Positions 55,106-64,000 of a stretch of 64,000 bases of DNA are shown here, piece by piece. Made by a program: the position numbers and the translations under genes. Under the pieces are notes generated by a model. The model was not told the DNA's origin, did no database searches, and saw nothing but the letters and a program-made list of their open reading frames with translations. The DNA comes from Diaminobutyricibacter sp. McL0608 (GTDB lineage Bacteria; Actinomycetota; Actinomycetes; Actinomycetales; Microbacteriaceae), in the NCBI RefSeq assembly GCF_039613825.1, contig NZ_CP154826.1:1364001-1428000 (forward strand), read 5' to 3'. Each line of letters begins with the position of its first letter. Position 1 is the first letter of the stretch.

Positions 55106-55855
55106 GTGGCCGCTGGGCTTGCTGTCGAGATCGCGGTCCAGGACCCCGCCGGCGTACGCGTCGCGCTCGAGGCCGGAGCCGATCGAATCGAGCTCTGCTC
55201 GGCGCTCGGGGTGGGCGGTCTGACGCCGTCGGCCGGGATGATCGCGACCGCCGTCGCCGCGGCCAGGCGGTCGGATCGCGACAGGTTCGTGCACGTCCTC
55301 GTCAGGCCCCGCCCCGGCGGCTTCGTCTACACCGACGACGAGCTCGGATTGTGCGTCGCCGACATCATCGCCGCCCGCGAAGCCGGCGCCTCGGGTGTCG
55401 TCGTCGGTGCGCTGACAGCGGACGGCGGGATCGACCGGGGAGCGGTCGAGGCCTTCGTCGCCGTCGCCGGTCCGCTCGAGGTCACCTTCCACCGTGCGAT
55501 GGATGCCGCCGAGGACCCTCTCGCCACCGTCGATGCCCTGGTCGACCTGGGTGTCGCGCGCATCCTCACGTCGGGTGCGGCGCCGCGCAGCATCGAGGGC
55601 GCGGATGCGCTGGCCGCGATCGTCGCGCAAGCGGCAGGCCGCATCCAGGTCATGGCCGGCGGGGGCGTGACCGTTCCGGACATCGCCGGTCTCGCCGGTA
55701 CGGGTGTGGATGCTGTGCACCTGTCTGCACGCGCCACCGTCAGCGGGCCGCCGAGCGGGCCCGGCGGGGGCGACGCGAGCTACGACGTGACCGATCCCCA
55801 GGTCGCAACGGCGGCGGTCGCCGCGGCTCGTTCGCTCGGCCGACCTCCGGCGTAA
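55106..55855 (+). CDS. cutC: CutC family protein
   Basis: 249 residues from GTG 55106, with GGGGAGGA 5 nt upstream. The TIM-barrel pattern is [69 protein letters not shown] and VARILTSGAAPRS, diagnostic of CutC. It was first tied to copper homeostasis, but recent work on the family doubts a direct role, so the function here is open. It interrupts the amino-acid biosynthesis cluster. Confidence 0.9.
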   Translation: MAAGLAVEIAVQDPAGVRVALEAGADRIELCSALGVGGLTPSAGMIATAVAAARRSDRDRFVHVLVRPRPGGFVYTDDELGLCVADIIAAREAGASGVVVGALTADGGIDRGAVEAFVAVAGPLEVTFHRAMDAAEDPLATVDALVDLGVARILTSGAAPRSIEGADALAAIVAQAAGRIQVMAGGGVTVPDIAGLAGTGVDAVHLSARATVSGPPSGPGGGDASYDVTDPQVATAAVAAARSLGRPPA

Positions 55856-55960
55856 CGGTGCGAAACCGGGCCTGCGCCTGCCGGTAAAGTGTGTGGTGAC
55901 CGCGCCCCGATGACAGTGGCGCCAGCATCCCAAGCCTGCTCCAATCGAAGGAACTGCCAC

Positions 55961-57553
55961 GTGACAAAGCCGGTCGTCCTGATCGCCGAAGAACTTTCGC
56001 CCGCCACCGTCGATGCCCTCGGGCCAGACTTCGAGATCCGGTCGGTCGACGGCACCGACCGGCCCGCCCTACTGGCCGCGCTCGCGGATGCGGAGGCGGT
56101 CCTCGTGCGGTCCGCGACGAAGGTCGATGCTGAAGCGATCGCCGCCGCTCCGAAGCTGCGCGTCATCGCGCGCGCGGGAGTCGGTCTCGACAACGTGGAT
56201 ATCAAGGCGGCGACCACAGCCGGTGTCATGGTGGTCAACGCGCCGACCTCGAACATCATCTCGGCCGCTGAGCTGACCGTCGGCCACATCCTGAGCCTCG
56301 CCCGCCACATTCCCGCCGCCCACAGCTCGCTCGCGCAGGGCCAGTGGAAGCGTTCGACGTACACGGGCGTGGAGCTCTACGAGAAGATCGTCGGAATCAT
56401 CGGCCTCGGCCGCATCGGTGCGCTCATCACCGCCCGCCTCCAGGCGTTCGGCACCAAGGTGATCGCCTACGACCCGTACGTGACCTCTGCGCGTGCACAG
56501 CAGCTGGGTGTTCAGCTGGTGACCCTCGACGAGCTGCTGGCCGAGTCGGACTTCATCACCATCCACATGCCCAAGACCCCCGAGACGACCGGCATGATCA
56601 GCGACGACCAGTTCGCCCTGATGAAGCCGACCGCGTTCATCGTGAACGTCGCCCGCGGCGGCCTCATCGACGAAGAGGCTCTCTATCGCGCCCTCAGCGC
56701 GAAAGCGATCGCCGGCGCAGGCCTCGACGTGTTCGTGACCGAGCCGCCCGCCGAGTCGCCGCTCCTCGCTCTGCCCAACGTCGTCGTCACTCCGCACCTC
56801 GGTGCGTCCACCGACGAAGCACAGGAGAAGGCGGGTGTCTCCGTCGCCAGGTCGGTGCGGCTGGCGCTCTCCGGTGAACTGGTGCCGGATGCGGTGAACG
56901 TCGCCGGGGGAGTCATCGACCCGTATGTGCGTCCGGGAATCCCGCTGCTCGAGAAGCTGGGCCAGGTCTTCTCCGGTCTCGCCCACAGCCCGCTCACCAG
57001 TGTGGACGTCGAGGTCCGCGGCGAGATCGTGGAGTTCGACGTGAGCGTGCTGAAGCTCGCCGCGCTCAAGGGCATCTTCACCAACGTCGTCAGCGAGAAC
57101 GTCTCCTACGTGAACGCGCCGATCCTCGCAGAGCAGCGCGGCATCGAGGTGCGCCTGATCACCGACTCGGTCAGCGAGGAGTACCGCAACCTGCTCACCC
57201 TCCGCGGAGCTCTCAGCGACGGTTCGCAGATCTCAGTGTCCGGCACCCTGACCGGGACCAAGCAGATCGAGAAGCTCACCGAGATCAACGGCTACGATGT
57301 CGAGGTCCCGCTCGCGGAGCACCTGATCGTCATGATCTACGACGACCGTCCCGGAATCGTCGCGATCTACGGGCACGAGTTCGGCCAGGCGAACATCAAC
57401 ATCGCCGGCATGCAGATCGCGCGCACGTCCGCGGGCGGCAAGGCGCTCAGCGTGCTGACCGTCGACTCCCGCGTGCCGGAAGGTCTGCTCGAGACGGTGC
57501 GGATCGCCATCGACGCCGACCTCATGCACGAGATCGACATCACCGAGCAGTAA
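55961..57553 (+). CDS. serA: D-3-phosphoglycerate dehydrogenase
   Basis: 530-residue enzyme for the first step of serine biosynthesis. It is of the long type: catalytic and NAD-binding domains (GIIGLGRIGALITARL Rossmann motif; ARGGLIDEEAL; TPHLGASTDEAQEKA with the catalytic His), then an intervening domain and a C-terminal ACT domain (LIVMIYDDRPGIVAIYGHEFGQANINIAGMQIAR) for serine feedback, as in M. tuberculosis. The GTG start at 55961 has AAGGAAC 8 nt upstream. Confidence 0.96.
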   Translation: MTKPVVLIAEELSPATVDALGPDFEIRSVDGTDRPALLAALADAEAVLVRSATKVDAEAIAAAPKLRVIARAGVGLDNVDIKAATTAGVMVVNAPTSNIISAAELTVGHILSLARHIPAAHSSLAQGQWKRSTYTGVELYEKIVGIIGLGRIGALITARLQAFGTKVIAYDPYVTSARAQQLGVQLVTLDELLAESDFITIHMPKTPETTGMISDDQFALMKPTAFIVNVARGGLIDEEALYRALSAKAIAGAGLDVFVTEPPAESPLLALPNVVVTPHLGASTDEAQEKAGVSVARSVRLALSGELVPDAVNVAGGVIDPYVRPGIPLLEKLGQVFSGLAHSPLTSVDVEVRGEIVEFDVSVLKLAALKGIFTNVVSENVSYVNAPILAEQRGIEVRLITDSVSEEYRNLLTLRGALSDGSQISVSGTLTGTKQIEKLTEINGYDVEVPLAEHLIVMIYDDRPGIVAIYGHEFGQANINIAGMQIARTSAGGKALSVLTVDSRVPEGLLETVRIAIDADLMHEIDITEQ

Positions 57554-57587
57554 AGCTCGCCGCACACCGGTCCTGGTCGGGTCGTAG

Positions 57588-57607
57588 CCGCGGCGGTCGC
57601 ACCGCGG
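57588..57607. terminator. Hairpin after serA
   Basis: CCGCGG-N8-CCGCGG, 35 nt after the serA stop and before the ECF42-like promoter. The stem is short and there is no U-run. Confidence 0.3.
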
Positions 57608-57651
57608 TAGCGTACGAGATGCGCACTCTGGACAGAGAATCTTCGGGTTCC

Positions 57652-57678
57652 TGTCGATTTCGCGGGGTCTCGCACGTC
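57652..57678 (+). promoter_or_regulatory. ECF42-like promoter, module 2
   Basis: TGTCGA (57652-57657), exactly 17 nt, then CGTC (57675-57678), 38 nt before the DGPF gene start. It matches the arrangement at module 1. Confidence 0.62.
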
Positions 57679-57716
57679 GTACGGATGTCAACCGACCACA
57701 AGACCAAGGAGTGATG

Positions 57717-58082
57717 ATGGCCGAAGAGTACATTGTCCTGATCCGTGAACCGGAATGGGACCCGTCGAAGGTGTCAGAAGAGGACTGGAAAGCCGAAACG
57801 GCTGCCCACGCGGCATTCGCGCAGGCGGTGCAGGAGGCAGGGGCGCAGATCCTCGGCGGCGATGCCCTGATGCCGACGGCGACCGCCGTGAAGATCACAC
57901 CCGGGCGTGACGGGGGTCCCGCCGTCTTCACCGACGGCCCGTTCACAGAGACGCGCGAGTATGTGACCGGGTACTACAAGATCGGTGTCCGCGACGCGGC
58001 ACAGGCCCGTGAACTCGCGGCCCTGGTACCGACCGGCGGCTGGGTGGAGCTCTTCCCGGTCATGGACACCAACTCGATGTAG
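57717..58082 (+). CDS. YCII/DGPF family protein (copy 2)
   Basis: 121 residues from ATG 57717, placed 6 nt after AAGGA; two in-frame starts lie just upstream. It opens MAEEYIVLIREPEWDPSK and holds the hallmark FTDGPFTETREYVTGYYKI. Like copy 1 it lies next to an ECF42 sigma gene and follows a TGTCGA-N17-CGTC promoter. Function unknown. Confidence 0.9.
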   Translation: MAEEYIVLIREPEWDPSKVSEEDWKAETAAHAAFAQAVQEAGAQILGGDALMPTATAVKITPGRDGGPAVFTDGPFTETREYVTGYYKIGVRDAAQARELAALVPTGGWVELFPVMDTNSM

Positions 58083-58142
58083 CGAAGCCCCGCGCGAGGT
58101 GGTCGCACCGCACGCATCCTGCGTTTCGCGGTTGAATGAGGT

Positions 58143-59378
58143 GTGACCACCGAGCTCGAGAGCGCCTTCCGCCAGGACTGGCCGATCATCCTCGGTGCCG
58201 TCGTCCGTTACACCGGCGATCTTCAGCTCGCAGAGGACTCCGTGCAGGAGGCGTTCGTGCGCGCGCTGGCTGCGGCCGCCGACGGTGCGGTGATGAGCAA
58301 CCCGTCGGCGTGGATCACCGCGGTGGCGCGTCGTATCGCGATCGACACCATCCGCAAAGGGCAGACGCTGACCCGCTCGCTGCCCGCCCTCGCGACGGAA
58401 GCTCTCCGCTCGAACGAGACGGCCATGCCCGACGAACCTTTCACCTTCACCGGCGACGAGCGCCTGGAACTGATCCTGCTCGTCTGCCATCCCGATCTCG
58501 CCGAGGAGGCGCGCGTCGCGATGGCACTCCGGTTCGTCTGCGGGGTCGGCACCCGCGACATCGCGGCGGCTTTCCTGGTGTCGGAGCCCACCATGGCCGC
58601 CCGGATCACGCGCGCGAAGAAGCGCATCCACGACTCCGAGACGCGCTTCGCGTTCGACGATGAGACTGCCGTCGCCGCTCGCGTCCCCGACGCGCTCACG
58701 ACGCTGTACCTGCTCTATACGGTCGGCCACGCTGCGCCTGCGGGGAGCCCCCTGTCGACGATCGAGTTCCGACGGGATGCGATCGCGCTGGCCCGGGACC
58801 TCGTGCGCCTCGCCCCCTCGGATCCGGAGGCCTCCGGACTGCTCGCCCTTCTCCTCCTCACGGAGGCGCGACAGGGAACGCGGTTCGACGCGGATGGTGA
58901 ACTGCGGTCGCTGGAGGAGGCCGACCGCACGCTGTGGGACAGGGGCTCGATCGACGAAGGGGTGGAACTGGCGACGCGTTCGCTCGCAGGTCGTGGCCGC
59001 TTCGCGCTGCAGGCGGGGATCGCAGGGCTCCACGCGCTCGCGCCGACCTGGCGGGCCACCGACTGGACGATGGTCGCGCGACTGTACGACCGGCTCGTCG
59101 AGGTGTGGCCTTCGCCATCGGCGCAGCTCAGCAGAATCGTCGCCCGCGGCTACAGCGACGACATCGGTCCCGAGGTGGCGCTGGCCGAACTCGACGCGCT
59201 CGGTGACGATCTCGGTCCGCAGCTGCGCGGTCAGGCCGCAGCGGTCCGGGGCGACCTCCTCCGGCGCCTGGGTGACCGCGAGCCGGCCGTCGCCGCATAC
59301 CGCGAGGCGATCGCGGCGGAGCCGAACGACCGGGTACGCCGATTCCTCGAACGCAGGGTCGCGGAGCTGGGCGGCTGA
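58143..59378 (+). CDS. ECF sigma factor, ECF42-type (copy 2)
   Basis: 411 residues, GTG start. Sigma region 2 is AVVRYTGDLQLAEDSVQEAFVRAL and region 4 is GTRDIAAAFLVSEPTMAARITRAKKRI. The 230-residue C-terminal extension begins LTTLYLLYTVGHAA and ends with TPR-like AAVRGDLLRRLGDREPAVAAYREAIAAEP. It is paralogous to 23461-24747, but the two differ in many places. Here a 60-nt gap separates it from its DGPF gene rather than an overlap. Confidence 0.9.
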   Translation: MTTELESAFRQDWPIILGAVVRYTGDLQLAEDSVQEAFVRALAAAADGAVMSNPSAWITAVARRIAIDTIRKGQTLTRSLPALATEALRSNETAMPDEPFTFTGDERLELILLVCHPDLAEEARVAMALRFVCGVGTRDIAAAFLVSEPTMAARITRAKKRIHDSETRFAFDDETAVAARVPDALTTLYLLYTVGHAAPAGSPLSTIEFRRDAIALARDLVRLAPSDPEASGLLALLLLTEARQGTRFDADGELRSLEEADRTLWDRGSIDEGVELATRSLAGRGRFALQAGIAGLHALAPTWRATDWTMVARLYDRLVEVWPSPSAQLSRIVARGYSDDIGPEVALAELDALGDDLGPQLRGQAAAVRGDLLRRLGDREPAVAAYREAIAAEPNDRVRRFLERRVAELGG

Positions 59379-59379
59379 G

Positions 59380-59928
59380 TCAGGAACGGCGTTCGATGAG
59401 ATCGGCCACGACCTCCAGCAGCCGGTCCATGTCTTCGTCCGATGCGACCACGGCACCGGCGCTGGGGAGGAGCGCCGAGTTGTAGTACATGCCGTCGCCG
59501 AGCAGCATGACGGCGCGCGCGACGGCCGGGTCGTGCACGGCTTCTTCGATGATCGCCAGCCAGTCGGCCTGCATGCGCTGGAGCGACTCGCGTGCGCGGG
59601 GGTTCGCACCCTGGGCGAGGCGTGCGACGGCGATGATCGTGCGGTCGAGCGGACTCTGTGAGGACACGGAGGTTCGGATGAAGTACTCGACCGGTCCGGC
59701 AGGCGCGGCTCGCATGCGCTCGAGGTCGAGTTGGACCTGCGCTGCGAGCCTGTCGAGCACACCCTCGACGAGGGCGTCTTTCGACGCGAAGTGGTAGAGG
59801 AGACCGCCTTTGGAGACCCCGGCGCCGCGTGCGACGGCATCGAGCGTCGACGCGCGTTCGCCGTGCTCGATCAGCAGTTCCTCGAACGCGTCGAGGATGC
59901 GATCGCGGGCGGACGGGGTTGCGGCCAT
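59380..59928 (-). CDS. TetR/AcrR family regulator
   Basis: 182 residues. The helix-turn-helix is STLDAVARGAGVSKGGLLYHFASKDALVEGVL (about 27-58). It is divergent from the MFS efflux gene, with a nested inverted repeat in the gap, and so is the likely drug-responsive repressor of that pump. It starts MAATPSARDRILDAFEELLIEHG. Convergent with the sigma factor gene, one base between stops. Confidence 0.9.
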   Translation of the reverse strand: MAATPSARDRILDAFEELLIEHGERASTLDAVARGAGVSKGGLLYHFASKDALVEGVLDRLAAQVQLDLERMRAAPAGPVEYFIRTSVSSQSPLDRTIIAVARLAQGANPRARESLQRMQADWLAIIEEAVHDPAVARAVMLLGDGMYYNSALLPSAGAVVASDEDMDRLLEVVADLIERRS

Positions 59929-59950
59929 GGGGCCATCGTAGCGGTCGCCG

Positions 59951-59994
59951 ACTGGATACTGTACCGGCTGGACGGTATAGTAGTAATATCCAGT
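59951..59994. promoter_or_regulatory. Nested TetR operators
   Basis: An inner inverted repeat TACTGTACCG-N6-CGGTATAGTA (59957-59982, one mismatch) and outer arms ACTGGATA (59951-59958) and TATCCAGT (59987-59994, perfect). They cover the divergent tetR/MFS promoter region. Confidence 0.65.
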
Positions 59995-60020
59995 CAGTCC
60001 CGACCGAAAGCAGCAGCATC

Positions 60021-61583
60021 ATGACCGGCCCGATCGTCGCATCCACGCCTGTCGACGCAGGACGCGGCCCGGGCGAGACCCGGCCGGCTCTGCGAAGAGC
60101 CGGTGTGCGCCAGTGGGCGGCTCTCGTCGTGCTGATGCTTCCCGTTCTCCTCGTGTCGGTGGACAACACGGTGCTGAGCTTCGCGCTTCCGTCGATCTCG
60201 AAAGCCCTCGAACCGAGCGGCACAGGCATGCTCTGGATCATCGACGCATACCCGCTCGTGCTCGCCGGACTCCTCGTCGCCATGGGCAGCCTCGGCGACC
60301 GGATCGGGCGGCGACGCCTGCTCCTGATCGGTTCGATCGGGTTCGCCGCGGTATCGGTGGGTGCCGCCTTCGCGCCCTCGACCGAATGGCTGATCGCCTC
60401 GCGTGCGGCGCTCGGATTCTTCGGTGCGATGCTGATGCCGTCGACCCTGTCCCTCCTGCGCAGCGTATTCGTCGACCGCGACCAGCGTCGCCTGGCGATC
60501 GCTGTGTGGGCGTCCGGCTTCGCGGCGGGCGCCGCTCTCGGGCCGATCGTCGGGGGAGTGCTGATCGAGCACTACTGGTGGGGAGCCGTCTTCCTGCTCG
60601 CGGTGCCGGTGCTCATCCCGCTCCTGGTATTCGCCCCGATCCTCATTCCGGAGTCGCGCGACCCGAATCCGGGACCCGTCGACGTGGTCAGCATCCTGCT
60701 GTCTCTCGCGACCATGGCGCCCATCGTCTACGGCATCAAGTCACTCGCAGCCGACGGGGTGAACGCGGTCGCGGTCGCGGCCATCGTGGTGGGAGTGGTC
60801 GCGGGGCTGCTGTTCGTGCGCAGGCAGCTGCGTCGACCCATCCCGATGCTCGACATGCGGCTGTTCCGGAACCGCGCGTTCAGCGGTGCGGTGGTCGTGA
60901 ACCTGCTGAGTGTGATCTCGCTGGTCGGCTTCCTGTTCTTCGTCTCGCAGCACCTGCAGCTCGTGCTCGGTCTCAATCCGATCGACGCCGCCCTGGTCCT
61001 CCTGCCGGGGCTGGTGACGATGATCGTCGCGGGGCTCGTGGTCGTTCCGATCGCCCGGCGGGTGCGTCCCGGTATCCTCGTGCCGATCGGGGTGCTGGTG
61101 TCAGGCGCAGGCTACGGGATCATCGCCCTCCTCGGCGGCGCGGCTCCGGCATCCACTCTGATGCTCGCGTTCATCGCGCTCGGGGCGGGTATCGGCGCTG
61201 CCGAGACCGTCTCGAACGAACTCATCATCGCGAGTGCTCCGGCGGACAAGTCCGGCGCTGCATCCGCGGTCTCGGAGACGGCCTACGAGCTGGGCGCGGT
61301 GCTCGGTACCGCGACCCTCGGGACGATCCTCACCGCGTCATATCGCGCGGCCGTGGTCGTTCCCGACGGACTGGACGTCGCACAGCGTGCCGCAGCGCAC
61401 GAGACGCTCGGTGGTGCCACTTCTGTCGCGGAAGCGCTGCCGGACGGACTGGCTGCGCAGCTGCTCGAGTCGGCGCGTCACGCGTTCGACAGCGGAGTCG
61501 CCCTGACCGCCGGCATCGGCGTGCTGCTCATGGTGTCGGCCGCCGTGGTGGCGTTCGTGGCGCTCCGGAGGATCCGGGCCTAG
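60021..61583 (+). CDS. MFS transporter, DHA2 (14-helix) drug efflux
   Basis: 520 residues with about 14 transmembrane helices. Motif A is [13 protein letters not shown] (about 87-99); [13 protein letters not shown] is the first-helix D1 motif of DHA2 pumps such as QacA and EmrB; motif C is [14 protein letters not shown]. It probably exports drugs or cationic compounds against a proton gradient and is controlled by the divergent TetR gene. Its stop overlaps the DUF6458 stop by 4 nt (convergent). Confidence 0.92.
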   Translation: MTGPIVASTPVDAGRGPGETRPALRRAGVRQWAALVVLMLPVLLVSVDNTVLSFALPSISKALEPSGTGMLWIIDAYPLVLAGLLVAMGSLGDRIGRRRLLLIGSIGFAAVSVGAAFAPSTEWLIASRAALGFFGAMLMPSTLSLLRSVFVDRDQRRLAIAVWASGFAAGAALGPIVGGVLIEHYWWGAVFLLAVPVLIPLLVFAPILIPESRDPNPGPVDVVSILLSLATMAPIVYGIKSLAADGVNAVAVAAIVVGVVAGLLFVRRQLRRPIPMLDMRLFRNRAFSGAVVVNLLSVISLVGFLFFVSQHLQLVLGLNPIDAALVLLPGLVTMIVAGLVVVPIARRVRPGILVPIGVLVSGAGYGIIALLGGAAPASTLMLAFIALGAGIGAAETVSNELIIASAPADKSGAASAVSETAYELGAVLGTATLGTILTASYRAAVVVPDGLDVAQRAAAHETLGGATSVAEALPDGLAAQLLESARHAFDSGVALTAGIGVLLMVSAAVVAFVALRRIRA

Positions 61584-61834
61584 ATGTCGGCGTCGTCCCG
61601 GCGCTCGGTGGTGTTGTACTTCAGCCCCGTCGCGGGGTCGATGCCCTCGCGGACCGTGATCGTCGACCGGCGCTTCCTGACCAGCAGGATGATGCCGATG
61701 ATGATCACGAGCACACCCGCGCCCATGAGGATGTAGCCCAGCACCTGCAGGTCGATCCACGAAGGGCTGACTGTGATCGCGAATGCGAAGATCGCGCCGA
61801 TCACGAAGAGGAAGATACCGCCGCCGAGGCTCAT
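61580..61834 (-). CDS. DUF6458 family small membrane protein
   Basis: 84 residues with two transmembrane helices (about 5-22 and 30-51) and a basic, then polar tail ([18 protein letters not shown] ... ERRDDADI). This architecture matches DUF6458, common in Actinobacteria and of unknown function. Overlaps the MFS gene tail to tail by 4 nt. Confidence 0.8.
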   Translation of the reverse strand: MSLGGGIFLFVIGAIFAFAITVSPSWIDLQVLGYILMGAGVLVIIIGIILLVRKRRSTITVREGIDPATGLKYNTTERRDDADI

Positions 61835-61930
61835 GCCCTCACCATAAACCTGTCGGGGCGGTCAGGGCCAGAGTCGGCCCGGCGCACCGGTAATCTGGCT
61901 GTACCGAACGCAGATCAACGCAGGAGTGTC

Positions 61931-62986
61931 ATGCCGCAGTCGTACAAGCTCGCCGTCATCCCAGGGGATGGCATCGGACCCGAAGTCGTCGCCGAGGCCG
62001 TCAAGGTCCTGGATGCGGTCGCAGCCTCCTCGGATCTCTCGTTCGAGAAGACCCACTTCTCGCTCGGTGCGCAGCGTTTCCTCGATACGGGCGACGTGCT
62101 GACCGACGACGATCTCGCGGCGATTGCGCAGCACCATGCGATCCTGCTCGGAGCCGTCGGCGGGGTTCCCGGCGACCCGCGACTCGCGAACGCGAACATC
62201 GAGCGCGGCCTTCTGCTGAAGCTCCGGTTCTCGCTCGACCACTACGTGAACCTGCGGCCCACCCGACTGTTCCCCGGCATCGCGAGCCCGCTCACCGAAC
62301 CGGGCGAGGTCGATTTCGTCGTCGTGCGCGAGGGCACGGAGGGGCCGTACGTCGGAAACGGCGGGGCGATTCGAGTCGGAACGCCGCACGAGGTCGCGAA
62401 CGAGGTGTCCGTCAACACGGCATTCGGCGTCGAACGGGTCGTGCGCTTCGCATTCGAGCAGGCGGAGGCCCGCCGCGGCAAGCTGACGCTCGTGCACAAG
62501 ACCAACGTCCTCACGTTCTCCGGGAGCCTCTGGAAACGCACGGTGGATGCGGTGGCGGCCGAGCATCCGTCGGTCGCCGTTGACTACCTCCACGTCGATG
62601 CCGCCACCATATTTCTCGTGACGAATCCTGCTAGATTCGATGTCATCGTCACGGACAACCTCTTCGGCGACATTCTCACCGATCTCGCGGCCGCAATCAG
62701 CGGTGGCATCGGACTGGCGGCCTCGGGCAACATCAACCCGACTGGCGCCTTCCCCAGCATGTTCGAGCCGGTTCACGGGTCGGCTCCCGACATCGCGGGC
62801 CAGCAGAAGGCCGATCCCACTGCGGCGATCCTCTCTGTCGCACTGCTGCTCCGGCACCTCGGAGCAGCAGACGATGCAGACCGGGTGGATCGCGCTGTGA
62901 CGGCCGATCTGGCAGCCAGAGGTTCGTCGCCACGGTCGACCGCCGAAATCGGCGACGCAATCGTGGCACTGCTGACGCAGAATTAG
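61931..62986 (+). CDS. leuB: 3-isopropylmalate dehydrogenase
   Basis: 351 residues. It oxidises and decarboxylates 3-isopropylmalate in leucine biosynthesis with NAD+. The opening [18 protein letters not shown] is typical of the IMDH/ICDH family; [21 protein letters not shown] and [13 protein letters not shown] hold substrate-binding Arg and Lys; [17 protein letters not shown] supplies the metal-binding Asp residues. CAGGAG lies 4 nt upstream of the ATG. It precedes ilvE by 24 nt, probably in one transcript. Confidence 0.96.
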   Translation: MPQSYKLAVIPGDGIGPEVVAEAVKVLDAVAASSDLSFEKTHFSLGAQRFLDTGDVLTDDDLAAIAQHHAILLGAVGGVPGDPRLANANIERGLLLKLRFSLDHYVNLRPTRLFPGIASPLTEPGEVDFVVVREGTEGPYVGNGGAIRVGTPHEVANEVSVNTAFGVERVVRFAFEQAEARRGKLTLVHKTNVLTFSGSLWKRTVDAVAAEHPSVAVDYLHVDAATIFLVTNPARFDVIVTDNLFGDILTDLAAAISGGIGLAASGNINPTGAFPSMFEPVHGSAPDIAGQQKADPTAAILSVALLLRHLGAADDADRVDRAVTADLAARGSSPRSTAEIGDAIVALLTQN

Positions 62987-63010
62987 ATCACCAGCTCTCA
63001 AAGGAATGTC

Positions 63011-64000
63011 ATGACCGCTCCTACCGCAACAGAAACCGCACCGGCCGCACTCGACTTCGCCGTGACCCGCAACCTCGCCGCACGCGGGCGACCGGAGCGC
63101 GACGAGATCCTGGCCAACCCGGGCTTCGGAAACTACTTCACCGACCACATGGTCGACATCTGCTGGTCTGCCAAGGGCGGGTGGCACCGTCCGCGCGTGT
63201 CGCCCTACGGCCCCATCCAGCTGGAGCCGTCGGCGGCGGTCCTGCATTATGCGCAGGAGGTCTTCGAAGGGCTCAAGGCGTACCGCCACGAAGACGGCTC
63301 GATCTGGACCTTCCGGCCTGAAGCGAACGCGGCGCGCATGCAGCGGTCGGCGCACCGGCTCGCACTTCCGGAACTGCCTGTCGAGTACTTCCTCCAGTCG
63401 CTGAAGCAGCTCGTCGCCGTCGACGGCGACTGGGTGCCGAACGGCGGGGAGACCAGTCTCTACCTGCGGCCCTTCATGTTCGCCAAGGAGGCGTTCCTCG
63501 GCGTGCGTCCGGCGAACAAGGTGGCGTACTACGTCATCGCCAGCCCGGCCGGCGCCTACTTCCCGGGAGGTGTCAGCCCGGTCTCCATCTGGCTGTCCGA
63601 CCACTATTCGCGTGCAGGCAAGGGCGGCACGGGAGCGGCGAAGACGGGCGGCAACTACGCATCGAGCCTGCTTCCGCAGTCCGAGGCGTACGAGCACGGG
63701 TGCGCACAGGTGCTCTTCCTCGACTCGACCGAGGGCAAGTACCTCGAGGAGCTCGGCGGGATGAACGTGGTGCTGGTCTACAAGGACGGCACGCTCGTGA
63801 CCCCGCAGTCGGAGAGCATCCTCGAAGGGATCACGCTGAACTCGGTGCTCCAGCTCGCGCGTGATCGAGGCCACAAGGTCGAGGAGCGGCGCGTGACGAT
63901 CGACGAGTGGCGCGTGGGCTACGAGTCGGGCGATATCGTCGAGGTCTTCGCCTGCGGGACCGCGGCCGTCATCACGCCGATCGGTGAACTCAAGGCCGAG
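63011..64000 (+). CDS. ilvE: Branched-chain amino acid aminotransferase, partial at window end
   Basis: First 330 residues of a PLP fold-type IV aminotransferase; it runs off the window without a stop. The PLP-binding Lys is Lys211 in [33 protein letters not shown] and [15 protein letters not shown] are typical of IlvE type II (usual length about 365). It converts leucine, isoleucine and valine to their 2-keto acids and back, the last step of the pathway encoded here. AAAGGAA is 5 nt upstream of ATG 63011. Confidence 0.96.
   Translation, partial: MTAPTATETAPAALDFAVTRNLAARGRPERDEILANPGFGNYFTDHMVDICWSAKGGWHRPRVSPYGPIQLEPSAAVLHYAQEVFEGLKAYRHEDGSIWTFRPEANAARMQRSAHRLALPELPVEYFLQSLKQLVAVDGDWVPNGGETSLYLRPFMFAKEAFLGVRPANKVAYYVIASPAGAYFPGGVSPVSIWLSDHYSRAGKGGTGAAKTGGNYASSLLPQSEAYEHGCAQVLFLDSTEGKYLEELGGMNVVLVYKDGTLVTPQSESILEGITLNSVLQLARDRGHKVEERRVTIDEWRVGYESGDIVEVFACGTAAVITPIGELKAE

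Overview
The window looks like chromosomal DNA from a high-GC actinobacterium, most likely of the family Microbacteriaceae (Leifsonia-like relatives). The reasons are the strong G/C bias at third codon positions, a 17-residue tmRNA tag ending DFALAA, the ClpS-DUF2017 pair, DUF6458 and septum-formation family proteins, a DUF222/13E12-type HNH protein, and several likely leaderless starts with a TAGRCT-like -10 box 6-9 nt before ATG. The family is inferred from protein features, not from a database match. Genes are tightly packed: no stretch over about 220 bases lacks a gene or RNA. I saw no CRISPR array, insertion sequence, integrase or prophage module.

Layout. 0.1-7.2 kb is housekeeping: an MFS transporter, prfB, the divisome pair ftsE-ftsX, smpB, a tyrosine phosphatase, a SIMPL protein and ssrA (tmRNA). 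7.2-31 kb is a more variable stretch. It holds a frameshifted SGNH hydrolase, hydrolases and reductases with their own MarR/TetR/ArsR regulators and visible operators, a RimK-RCK_C fusion divergent from a RimB-like protease, and a collapsed marR/membrane-protein pair. It also holds a NatAB-like exporter, hisN plus a septum-formation lipoprotein, tRNA-Lys, an ECF42-type sigma/DGPF module, the HNH protein and a baeRF11 protein. 29.5-35 kb carries an antiporter-DUF2017-clpS operon, a GH15 enzyme and zwf. 35-42.4 kb has an SLC13-like permease and a TetR-controlled MMPL-NBD fusion with a YhgE/Pip protein. 42.4-49.9 kb has an SGNH hydrolase, a TIM-barrel isomerase, otsA-otsB, a CorA-like channel and an ABC exporter. 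49.9-64 kb is branched-chain amino acid and serine biosynthesis (ilvD-ilvB-ilvN-ilvC, serA, leuB, ilvE running off the end), interrupted by cutC, a second ECF42/DGPF module and a TetR/MFS efflux pair.

How parts work together. smpB and ssrA form the trans-translation system. otsA and otsB make trehalose from UDP-glucose and glucose-6-phosphate; the GH15 enzyme and zwf act on neighbouring sugar pools. ilvD, ilvB, ilvN, ilvC, leuB and ilvE make valine, isoleucine and leucine. The two sigma-factor modules share the same promoter architecture (TGTCGA-N17-CGT), which suggests autoregulation and possible cross-talk. Four regulators sit on clear inverted-repeat operators in their divergent promoters.

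The most unusual items are the MMPL transporter fused to a degenerate ABC ATPase domain next to YhgE/Pip under a triple, 17-bp-phased operator; the duplicated ECF42 modules; the RimK-RCK_C/RimB divergent pair; an otsA that needs a non-canonical ATC start to keep its substrate-binding N-terminus; the G6-tract frameshift; and a deletion scar joining two divergent genes.
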